Assembly (NCBI GenBank): GCA_030267565.1
Contig: BRXU01000029.1
Span: 541,001 to 605,000 of the forward strand
Direction of reading: 5' to 3'
Origin: Pleodorina starrii
Taxonomy: Eukaryota; Chlorophyta; Chlorophyceae; Chlamydomonadales; Volvocaceae
Length of the DNA: 64,000 nucleotides
Part shown: positions 48,801 to 58,518 of the stretch, piece after piece
Layout of the letters: every line of letters starts with the position of its first letter
Numbering within the stretch: the stretch's first letter is position 1
Translations under genes and position numbers: made by a program
The notes under the pieces: generated by a model
Databases searched by the model: none
What the model saw: the letters and a program-made list of their open reading frames with translations, nothing else
What the model was told of the DNA's origin: nothing

Positions 48801-51800
48801 TGAGCTGAGCGCCACAAGCCTGCCCCAATGACCCATGGGTCGTTTCAAACCCGCCGCCCCCGCCCCCGTACCTGCTCCTGCCGCCCCCGCCCCGCCCCGC
48901 ACCGCCCCGCCGACCCAGGGGTCGCTTACCGACCCACGGGTCGTCGTCGCGCTTACCTTGGTCTTCGGCTTGACTGCTGAGCTGAGCGCCGCCAGACTGG
49001 TTCGCGCGTCGGCGCTGTCGTTGGGGGGGCTCATCAGCACGATGCCGGCGGAGCGACCCACAACCGCCACAAGCTCCTGGGGGGTCAGGGAGTGATGAGC
49101 TCCTTTATATAAAAAATGAGTCACTGCGGACGTTGTTGATCATGCTGCTACCGCCGCTGAACCTCCGGAACTGTTATTCATTAACCCACCCATTCCCATA
49201 CGTTACCGACTTTGCTGCTTGACCAGTGTTTGCAGCGTCCAGTCTTCGGGGCGGTCTCGTAAGTTGCCGTGGACGACGTAGGGTCTCGTAAGCCGCCTCG
49301 GACCGAGCCGCGCCGCATTTTGTGCGGTGCGATGTTGTATATACGTACCAAACGTAGAATTAGCGAAGTAGAAGCGTCTGAAGCTGACTGTATAGCTGGT
49401 ATGCGTGTGCATGCTCTAAATTTTCCGATAGTCCCGCCCTCTAAGCTATAAGAACTGGCAACGTCAACATCTATCGGAACGGAGGATGCTTACCTGTGCG
49501 GCAGACCAGTGTGGTAGCGAGTGCGATCCGTCGATGCGTGAAGGGCAGGGGCAACGTGGCGGAACGGTGAGCAACGTTTGCATGAAAAGCTACGGAAACA
49601 TGGCGTGTTATGCGGTGCCATACTAAGCTATGTGCCTATGGGAAAGAAGAAAAGAAGGATGCAAGAAATGAAAAAGCTGAGATTTAAGCACCCAGCTGTA
49701 ACGTGCCGTACAGATGTACGGCACCTTACAGTTGGGTGACGTGCATATGCACTCCTGGGGGGGTGGTAGAGGGGTAGGGGGTTGGTGGGTGGGTAGGAGA
49801 CAGCCCCCGAGGTTTAAGGGGTGTGTGGGGTGGGGGGGGGGGGGGGTGGGGAGTAGACCGCAATCAGGGTGAGCGGCGACGAAACCCTAAAACCCTAAAA
49901 CCCCAAGCCCTGCTGCGACGAAGCTCACGCACACACATTCACGCATTCACACATTCACACATCCACACATCCACACGCACACGCCCGCGTCGCCAGCGGT
50001 ACGCTCGCAGTTTTCCCCCCCTACACAGTCCCCCGCTAGATGCGGTCAGGCGGTCCCGCCCCCCGCACGCTCACACACACGTCACGCCCTCCCGCCAAAA
50101 CCCGGCCCAGGCAGTCCGGCGGCCACACCCACCCACAGCCACATCCCTCCCTCCCTCCCTGCCCCCCTCACCCGCAAATTCACCCTTCAAACCCCCCTCC
50201 CTCCCTGCCCCTCTCACCTGTGGATCCACCGACAGCAGGTCCACCATATCCGTAGCCACTCCCGCCTGAGAGGGGGGGGGGGACAGCGCCACAGCCACAT
50301 ACACACAGCGGGTTAGGGACATAGGGAGGGGAGAGGGGAGCACCAGGGAGTACGAGGTTGGTGTCGCGGAGAGGCCGGGGTCAGGGTCATTGCCAGGGCG
50401 GGGTAAAAAGAAGATACCGCAGCGGAGAAGGAGACGGAGTTAGCGAACTGACCCGGAACCCAGCAATACTTACCGAACAGGGCAAACGGCCGCAAACAAA
50501 TCGGTGGTTACGGCGAAAACGACCCGTGGACCCCCGAGAGCCAGGAGCTGCAGCCGATGCCCATCCCCCACCCCCCACCCCTACCTGCGGTATCTTCTTT
50601 TTACCTACCCCATCCACATCCCCCCCCCACCCCCCCATTCAAACCCCTCACCTTGGTGATGCCCTTGGCCAGCGTCTGACTAAGGCGGTCCGAGAAGCCG
50701 TAGTCGGAGCAGTACAGTACGGCAACGCTGGTGGTGCCCTTGCCCAGCGCCGATGACCAGCGGCCGTAATCGCCCACCAGCTCAGCCACGTTGTAGCGCA
50801 GCATGGGGCCGTGGCCGTTGGCGATGAGCGTGTACGGCAGGTCCTTGACCTTGCGCAGGGCGGTGGTGACGCTCTTTGCGTTGGGCTTCATCAGGCAGTC
50901 GTAATAGAACCTGTTGAGTTTGGGGAGAGGTTTGGGGAGAGGTTTGGGGAGAGGTTTGGGGAGAGGTTTGGGGAGAGGTTTGGGGAGAGGTTTGGGGAGA
51001 GGTTTGGGGAGAGGTTTGGGGAGAGGTTAAGAAAACGGGGGAGGGGGGAGGTTGCAAGGTTGCGAGGGTGCGTGTGAGACGCGTGTGAGACGCGTGTGAG
51101 ACGCGTGTGAGACGGACGTGTGGGAGCGTAACCCACCAGCCCAAATTCGCCCACTCGCCCTCCCCTCCCTCCCCCCTCCCTCCCTCCCCACCTCCCCCCT
51201 CCCTCCCCATCCCGCCCTCCTCCCCCCCCCCCAACCCACCCTCCCCAACCCCCACCTGTAGTGCGGCATCAGCGCCTTCACATCCGCATCGAAGGGCTGC
51301 TCCGAGCAGTAATGCATGCCGAACGCATCGCACGTGTACATGACCCCGGTCGCGTGGTCGAATGAAAACATGGTGTCAGGCCAGTGCAGGTTGGGGGCCA
51401 TCACAAACTCAATCACGTGGCCGCCGCCCAGGTCCACCTGCGTCCAGGGGGGGGAGGGGAGGGCAGGGGGGAGAAAGGGGAGGGGAGGGATGGAGGGAGG
51501 GAGGAAGGGGAGAAGGGGGGAGAAGGGAGAGGTGAGGGAGGGAGGGAGGGTCTGGATGGATGAATGGCGCGCTGGGTGTCCAGGGCGAGCGGGCACCTGG
51601 GACTAGGCGGCGGCGGCGAGGAGAGAGGGAGGGGTGGGGCGTGTAGGGGACGGGCTGGACGCGGCCCTGCAACCCTTCGCCCGCCGCAGCCGCCTGGTAA
51701 GGGCCCTCCCTCCCAGCCCCCCCCCCCCCTCACCTTGTCGCCTCCCTTGACCACCTGGGACTTGAACGGCCTGTACGGCAGGAGCAGGAGAAGCAGCAGG

Positions 51801-54800
51801 AGAAGCAGCAGAAGCACAGCGCACCGGCGGGGAGGGCCGAGAGGGGTGAGATGGGTGAGCGGGGGGGTGCCACCAAGCTTGAGGTGAGGTGAGGGGGTTG
51901 CCGGGCATGTAGACGCGCGGCCGCCTACCCCTCCCTTCTCCCCACCATTCCTTCCCTTTCCAATTGCGACCACCTCTTCCACCCTCTTCCCGTTCCTTCC
52001 CTCCTTCCCCCGACATCTGCCTCCCCCTTCCCTTCCCCTCCCTCCCCAGCATGCATGGTGCCCCCCCTCCATTACATCGCCACAGCTCACCTCCCTCCCT
52101 AAAACCCCTCCTCCCCTGCACCTCCACCCCTCCTCTCCCACCCCGCCACCGCCCCCTCCCCCTCCGGCCCCCCGCCCCACCCCCCCCCTCCCCCACCCCG
52201 CCCCCTCCCCCCACCTGTGTGTGAGGTTCTGCAGGAAGCTGATGCAAACCTTGGATCCACACACCAGTGCCTCCGGGTACAGATCCAGCACTGCAGGCAC
52301 CAGACCCGAGTGGTCGGGTTCGGTGTGGGAGACAAAGATGAAGTCCAGGGAGCGACCCGCGGAGGAGAGCTCTTTTTGGAGGGCCTGAGGGGGAGAGGGA
52401 GGGGGGGGAGGGAGGGAGTTGTAGAAAGGAGGAGGGGGGTGTGGGTGCTGGGTGTGGGGGGTTATCCACGTATAGACCGGAGCCCGTAAACGGTATCAAA
52501 TCAGAAAAATCCTTCCTGTCTGGGAAGGGGGGCGCGGGAATTGGGGCGGGGATTAGGGATTGGGAAGAGGGGAGAGGAGGGAAGGGGAGGGGGGTGTGGG
52601 TGGCGGCTGCTTCGGGGACGAATAGCGGGGTCAATGTGGTCGCGACCAGCCGCCCAAGATGGGGGGCGCCAGCGGCGCGGCCGTGTACATGTACGGCTGC
52701 GGCCACAGTTGTACAAACCCGTACGACATACGGCGTGCGTCCGTGCCGTACTCCGTACCTCCAGGAACAGGTTGTGGAACTTCTCGTGGGATGCGTCCAC
52801 CAGTGCGGTCTTGTCGGCGCCGTAGATGAGGTAGGCGTTGTAGGTGGTGCCGTTCTCGAGACTGGGCGAGGGGAGAGGAGGGGGCGGAGAGGGAGAGGGA
52901 GGAGGGGATAAGAAAGAAGATACCGCAGCAACGGAACGGCATGAGCGGGGCGAGGGGGTGCGAAGGGGTAAGAAGTGAAAAGAAAATATGAAACTGCAGC
53001 AGCAGCGGTGGAACGAAGGCGGCGATAGAGGGGGAGAACTGACACTGCAATAGGGAAAGGAAAGGGGGGAGGCCCCCATGACCCGGCCAGGCCGCCCCAG
53101 CTGCCGCCGCCACCACACCACCCCACTCCAACCCCCAACGTCCGGGCCTGGCAGGCTTCCGTCCAAACCCCGACCCCGACCCTGATCCCCGTCTGATGGC
53201 CTCGTCAACCCCCCAGGTCCCCAGCTTGCCAACACACCGCGTCCGCCGCCACAGCGTTGTCACCGCCCACCCACCTACCGGCCCACCCTCCGAGTCACCC
53301 ATCCACCCACCCACTCACCCACCCACTCACCCACCCACCCAACCCGCCCAGCCCAGCCCAGCCCGCCCGCCCCCACATCTCCCCCCACCCCACACCTCGG
53401 GCCACCCGCCGCGCCCCCGACCCACCCGAATTCGATATCGAAGCGGTCGCGGTCCCAATCCAGAGAGCGGATGGTCATGGTGTCCTCAGCGATGGGAAGG
53501 ACCTGCGGTTGGAGCGACGGTTGGGGCGACGGTTGGGGTCATAACCCCCACCCCCACCGGCCCGTCAGTGTGCTGCACTGCGAACCCCTCCCCCCCACGG
53601 CCCCACCCCACTCCACCCCGACCGACCGACGTACGACATGCGGTGTGTTTCGCCGTAACCCCCTTACCCCCAGGGCCCCAGCCCAGCCCCCGGCCCGACC
53701 CACCTGCGTCTGCAGGCGCTTGCCCTCGCTCCACATGACAACCTCGCTCATCTTGTACGGCACATCGTCCGCGGCGCCGGCGGTGGCGGGCGCGGCCTGC
53801 CAGTGCGAGTGCGAGGGCCCATGTGAGCGGGTTTCGCTGTTATCGCGGTACTGCAATGGGACCGAATGGGATCGGGCTCCGAAGACGACTACGACTAGTA
53901 CGACTAGTACGACGGGGATCATCATCATCAGATCTCAACTGGCTCCTTATCGGACCCGGGCGGGCCGACAGCGTGGGCTCTTTTAAACCAGAGCCAAGAG
54001 GTACAGAGTGCGTGAAAGATCAGGATAGGATCAGATCAGGTGACCCGATGGGCTGCGGTACAAGGGGCTGGGAGCGTTGAGCTGGGAGCGTTACCCGCTC
54101 CTGGGGGTGATGGTGGTGCTTGGACCCGTGACCCAAAGTGACCCGAAGTGAGGCGACGTGAGCCGAAGTGGGCCGATGGTGGGTGGAACTCATTTGCGAC
54201 CGCGGGGAAAGACACTCCATTCCGTGCACGTGGGCCGAAAGTTAGAGGGGCGAGTCCGCTCGATGGGGCGGAAACGACCGACCCAGGGGCCAGGGAGGGC
54301 CGGACGCGCCCTTCCCCGGGCTCGAGTGGCGTCCGATTGTGTGCTTCAGCGAGCTGAGGTGCAAGCAAATAAACACGCGAGTACGGCCCCGAGGTGGTCA
54401 TAATATTGGGGTCATCTGGGTTTTGAGGGTCTCTGGGCGGCAGGGAGGGCGGCGCGGGAGGGCCGCGGGTGTTGCGAGGAGCCGTGTGCCGGAATGTGGC
54501 GCGGGTGGGGTGGGATCGCCCCGCTGCGGGCTGCGTTCCCCTCTGAGCATAGCGACTGCCGCGGGTTGGCCCCCCTCCCTCTGAGGGGATCTGGGTCGCG
54601 CTGGCGGCTGTCGTTCCGCCCCCAGAGAGACGCGCTCTAGCAGCTAGGGGATCGAGCGGCCCGAGCCATTATATGGTCTGAACGGTCCGAGGTAGGGACG
54701 AAGACCCACCGGAGCTGCCACCGCCAGCACCTTGACAGCGCTCCGGCTCCGGCAGGCGCGGCCCACAGCGCGAGCTGCCTGCGGCCCCGAAGATGAAGCA

Positions 54801-55187
54801 AAAGGGAAAGCGGGGAGCCAGGGCGCGGTGACGGCAAGCCATGCTCTCGGGTGTGCTGAGCGTGCGAGGGTTACGGAACTGCGCTGGAGTGCGTGGGCGA
54901 TAGCACAATAGTTGACGTCGAAAATTTTGCAAGCAGCAGCTGCTGGTTGGTGCAGCGGAATACACGGGTGGCGTAGGAGGTTGCGTGCATTTGAAGTCGG
55001 TCCACTCCTCCGCGACGCTCGCGACGCCGTTGGGCGCGTTCCAGTGCCCGCTTGTCCCAAAGTTCAAAGCAACTACACGTCGCTGACGCAGCAATGGAGC
55101 GTCCAGTGTCGCGGGCGCCACGTGTACCTTGCGCGCAGAGGCCGAGCCAGCCACAGGCTTCGCACTTTGGCGTTGAAGGACTTGCAT
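45857..55187 (-). CDS. FLVB: chloroplast flavodiiron protein, FLVB type, complete, 17 exons, about 635 residues
   Basis: Reduces O2 to water at the acceptor side of photosystem I (Mehler-like reaction), usually as an FLVA/FLVB pair. Exons: 55187-55128, 54778-54710, 53796-53704, 53502-53426, 52861-52759, 52384-52215, 51770-51734, 51437-51256, 50910-50652, 50265-50218, 49076-48957, 48507-48357, 47888-47719, 47433-47365, 47049-46978, 46488-46336 and 45931-45857. All junctions are phase-consistent. The first two exons encode an Ala/Arg/Ser-rich transit peptide. The lactamase-like domain keeps every canonical diiron ligand motif: SHTEPDH, APNLHWPD, YTCDAFG, ANGHGP. A flavodoxin domain (AVLYCSDYGFSDRLSQTLAK, SAGIVLMSPP) and a C-terminal flavin-reductase domain (SGLYVVTAQHNNARSAMVAS, LGLTISVAKDRAIESLM, FVLNCLGE) follow, ending TAVHRRKVATYY. 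FLVA/Flv1-type proteins replace some iron ligands, so retention here favours FLVB (Flv3-like). Confidence 0.93.
49689..49738. other. long near-perfect hairpin (24-bp arms, 2-base loop)
   Basis: Arms CACCCAGCTGTAACGTGCCG... and its complement pair at about 22 of 24 positions around the centre TACAGATGTA. It lies in an FLVB intron (between exons 10 and 11). It may be a tiny MITE remnant or a small-RNA precursor fold. Confidence 0.8.
49883..49905. repeat. short interstitial telomere-like repeat
   Basis: CCCTAAAACCCTAAAACCCC is two and a half units of the Chlamydomonas-type telomere repeat TTTTAGGG, inside an FLVB intron. Confidence 0.75.
50400..50445 (+). repeat. intron repeat family R2 copy
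   Basis: AAGAAGATACCGCAGC then GGAGAAGGAGACGGAG and TTAGCGAACTGACCCGG, in an FLVB intron. An inverted copy lies at 50583-50606. Confidence 0.75.
50583..50606 (-). repeat. intron repeat family R2 copy (inverted)
   Basis: CTGCGGTATCTTCTTTTTACC is the reverse complement of the R2 5' part. It pairs with the copy at 50400 across the same intron. Confidence 0.75.
50917..51028. repeat. 12-base minisatellite next to an FLVB exon
   Basis: About nine to ten head-to-tail copies of GAGGTTTGGGGA in the intron directly upstream (in transcript sense) of exon 9. On the transcript strand it is a pyrimidine-rich CCCCAAACCTCT array ending at the acceptor. Confidence 0.92.
52457..52508 (+). repeat. intron repeat family R1 copy
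   Basis: TTATCCACGTATAGACCGG then AGCCCGTAAACGGTATCAAA, nearly identical to the copy at 37686. It lies in an FLVB intron. Confidence 0.8.
52907..52940 (+). repeat. intron repeat family R2 copy
   Basis: AAGAAGATACCGCAGC followed by AACGGAACGG, in the FLVB intron next to exon 5. Confidence 0.7.
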
Positions 55188-55537
55188 TTTGATAAAACGC
55201 GAGAGAAAGCAGTAATGAACGATGAGCTTTCGTGCAAGCTTCCCGAGGTGTGTTTTGCAAGGCCCTGCCTGCAGTGGCGATTTTCCCAGGTCACTAGCTA
55301 TCCTGCCCGCTAACAGTTACACCTTCTGTGGTATGAAAAGGTTGTAGCCTCCTTCCAAATACACTGTGCCGTACATTGACGTACTATTGCCCGGTTTGTG
55401 CATTGGTAATCATTAGCATCGCCTCTAACTGCAGCGTGCGAGAGGTCCTCAACAAGCATTAGTTCCAGCATACGGTCTGAGGGCCTCAGGTTAACCTGTA
55501 CGCTGAAGGCCAGCCTTTGCATCAGCTTCTAGGGAAG
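55188..55537. promoter_or_regulatory. divergent promoter region between FLVB and the 105-residue membrane protein gene
   Basis: The start codons of the two divergent genes are 350 bases apart. No TATA box or known light-response element was identified. The region must hold both 5'UTRs and core promoters unless further upstream exons exist. Confidence 0.5.
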
Positions 55538-56235
55538 ATGGCCAAGGCTCAGATCGAGCGCTGGGCTGCTGAGCACCCAAGTGCGCCGCGTGTTGGCCGG
55601 TTTTTTGAGGTTCCCCTGAGCTATGTCGTCCCCCGTGTTGCTGCCGGCATTGCTGCCGCTGGCGCTCTGTGGTACCTGAACGGTGCCATTTTCTGGAACT
55701 ACAAGCCTGAGAGCCTATCGCCGGAGTTCGTGGAGGAGAAGAAGAAGATTGGCGACGTCGCGGTGCGTTCCGGTCGGCTGATGACAACGTTCCGGTACTC
55801 TTGAATTAGGGGGCTTGGGCTAGCGCGCGAGTGCAGTGATTCATTGGATGCTAGTATTCCATCGCCTGGTAGGCATATCTCTCCGGCAAGGGGTTTGGTG
55901 ACGTAAGGACTTACAGCACGCAGTCCAGGGCTTTTACCCCAGATTACCGTGTGTCGCTAGCATGGTTTGCAGTGCGATTTCCGCTGTAGACTGAAACATG
56001 CGGCATTTGTAATTGGGTGCCTCAAGGACGAGCCGGTACAGGCCATGCTGGCGGACAATTTCCGAGAGCGTATTGCCAGCGTTATGGCGTGAAGCCCATC
56101 TGCTAACCCTTTAACCCCCTGGTGTTCTTCCCACCCCCACAGCAACGCATGAACGCTCCGCCGGTCTACCTGAACCCGTTCTCTCAGCGGATACCGGGCA
56201 GCATCCTGGGTCCGGAGGACGTCAAGGACGCGTAG
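55538..56235 (+). CDS. small single-membrane-span protein, two exons, 105 residues, possibly mitochondrial
   Basis: Exon 1 is 55538-55762 (GCG/GTGCGT donor) and exon 2 is 56143-56235 (CACAG acceptor); they join in phase 0. The N-terminus (MAKAQIERWAAEHPSAPRVG) lacks a cleavable-looking presequence. One hydrophobic helix follows (VVPRVAAGIAAAGALWYLNG), then FWNYKPESLSPEFVEEKKKI and a soluble tail rich in Pro (NAPPVYLNPFSQRIPGS). The layout resembles accessory subunits of mitochondrial inner-membrane complexes, which are small proteins with one span and a charged tail, but I recognise no family. The gene is divergent from FLVB, so a plastid role cannot be excluded. Codon use looks strongly biased (GCC/GTC/CTG/AAG), as in highly expressed algal genes. 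A TGTAA lies about 270 bases after the stop. Confidence 0.72.
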
Positions 56236-56506
56236 AACGCGCCGCTGGACATATTCATACAACGGCGCATAAGGGCGTGGCTTGCCGGTCAACTGCTTGG
56301 CGCTTGAGGCGCAGCTTAGCGTCTGGCTTATATCTTCCTTTGGGAATTCGGTGCTAGTTTGCAGGCTCTGGGCGGTTAACTGTAGCTGCTGCAAGTCCTT
56401 CACGCGGGGGGGACGCGTGTTACTCTTTAGAAGGGGGGGATGTGTGAACTGCGGGGGGTTGTGTACGTTCGGATTTGGGTGTCGTGAAGCCCTCCTCCGC
56501 TGACTT

Positions 56507-56511
56507 TGTAA
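56507..56511 (+). terminator. TGTAA poly(A) signal
   Basis: Located about 270 bases downstream of the stop codon of the 105-residue protein gene, on the same strand. Confidence 0.6.
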
Positions 56512-56519
56512 CCAAATAG

Positions 56520-57765
56520 CGCGCGCAACGACAGCCGCCGGCGACCCGATGCACGTGCACGGTTGACTCGGGTTGACTCCATCCCTCTCTATCACATAGC
56601 CTCGGTGGAGATACCGTACGTGGGTATTTTGATGACCACCGCCCGCCGGGAGCGGCATCTCTTCATTCTCTTGGAAGCTGTCGTACATACTTTGTTTCTC
56701 CCCATGAGCCTCATGACGAACGCATCCCCACTCCGCCGACATCCCCGTCGCGTGCGTGCTCCCTTTTCAGAAACGCAATTTCAAATCAGTGTGAGGACTG
56801 GGAAGTGCGCCGACTTGCAGCCGAGCAGCAGAAGGCTCAGGCTCTGCCCCCACCTGCCGCTTCGCTGTTGGTTCACGCTGCCAGCGAGCCAAACGGAACG
56901 CAGGCGACGTGCCCCGCCTGTCAAGAGCCCCCCCGGTCGACCCGCCCTGCCCGCCTCTGCTGCACACGTGCATGCGGGTGCTCATGCGAGCAAACGGCAT
57001 CCGCCCCACCAGCCCGTCGCAACGACTGCACCGTACGGTACCCTAACCGCCGCTCGTTAGGTCGTTAGCTCGTTACCCAGTGCGGTCGACCGGTCGGTCA
57101 TCCCAGGGCGGGCACACCGACACGGCCGCTGACATGCGGCTAGCGGAGAGTCACCGCCCCGTCGCCCGGGCAACCTCCGCCGGGCGCAGCAAGGGAATCT
57201 AAAGCAGTCCACCCACACACACAGCCAGCCAGCTGGCCCAACCGCGGGCTCTGACAGAGCCCACACTGCCGACCGCAACAACTCAAAGAGTCAGCCAGCC
57301 AGCCAGCCCACCGTCCTTGAGCCGCTGCAACACCCCGGCTGCCCTGCTCAGCCCTGTTGCTGCGCCACCGCCTCACATCCGGCGCGGCGGGGAGCGGCGC
57401 AAACACGAGCGCCCTGTGGGGCAGCGAGCCAGGCACTGCTCACTGCTGCTCACTGCTCGCTGATCCACCGATGAAAGGAGCCACAACTGCGGCTCCCCCG
57501 CGCGTCCCTCGCCCCCGCTGCACGCGCGCCCCTCGCAACCGATATCTGCGCTGCGGCTCCCCTCCTTTCCAACCCCTCCCCTTCTCCCCCATACGGGGAT
57601 AAGAGGAAAAACCAGTCAGTGACTGGGTCGACTCCGGTGACTGACACACTCCTTTCTTTCTCACCCCGAAGGAGCGGTCTCTGCGGCTGCCACCGATTCC
57701 CACGACCGAGCAGCGACCGAGCCAACGAGGGGCCAGCAGCCGTGTTGACGCTGTCACGAAGCAGC
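56520..57765. other. spacer with no recognised gene; likely 3'UTR of the pseudouridine synthase at its right side
   Basis: Lies between the convergent ends of the 105-residue protein gene and the pseudouridine synthase gene. Frames on both strands (for example plus 56563-57060) have no motifs. No TGTAA on the minus strand was found close to 57766. Confidence 0.4.
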
Positions 57766-58481
57766 CTAAGCGGCCGTTGGAGCCCCAGCGGAAGCGGGTG
57801 CCGGGGCAGGCACCGCTGCAACCGACACCGCCGCCTCCATCTCGGTGGCTGCCGCCGCGACCGGCTCCGGCCCCGGGCCCGCCTCTGCCGCCGCAGCTGC
57901 CGCTGCTGCCGCCTCTGCAGCTGCCGCTGCCGCTGCTGCTGCAGCCTCCGCCTCGCGCTGCCTCGCCCGCTCCGCCCGCGCCGCCTCCCAGGCCACGTGC
58001 GCGCGAATGACCTCCTCCTGGGCCTGCAGTACAATTGCCGTACGATCAAGTGCAGCAGACCGGCAGTGCAACAACCCGGCGACAAAGGAAGTGGGGTGGA
58101 TGACTTGGCAGCGGCGGCAGAGGCGGGAAAGCAGCGCCCCGGGAAAGAGGGCACCCGGGTACCGTATGCCATATGGGCTTAGGGTTGAGGTGGGGTGGGG
58201 TGGGGTGCACAGCTTTTCTCCGCTACAAGCCAGGACAAGGCAGGCGGCACGGGTTGGGACACACGGACGTGTGGGTGCGTGTTAGCAACACACACACGCA
58301 CACACGCTCACGCTCACGCACGCACGCGCACCCACACGCACGCACGCACACACACACACACACACGCACACACGCCACACGCACACCCACACGCACGCAC
58401 GCACGCACACACACGCACGCACACACGCCACACACCCACACGCACGCACGCACGCACACACGCCACACACCCACACGCACG

Positions 58482-58518
<37 letters not shown>

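Noticed and set aside
45857..55187. FLVA instead of FLVB
   Set aside because: All canonical diiron ligands are present (HxExDH, H, D, H), whereas Flv1/FLVA-type proteins have substitutions there.
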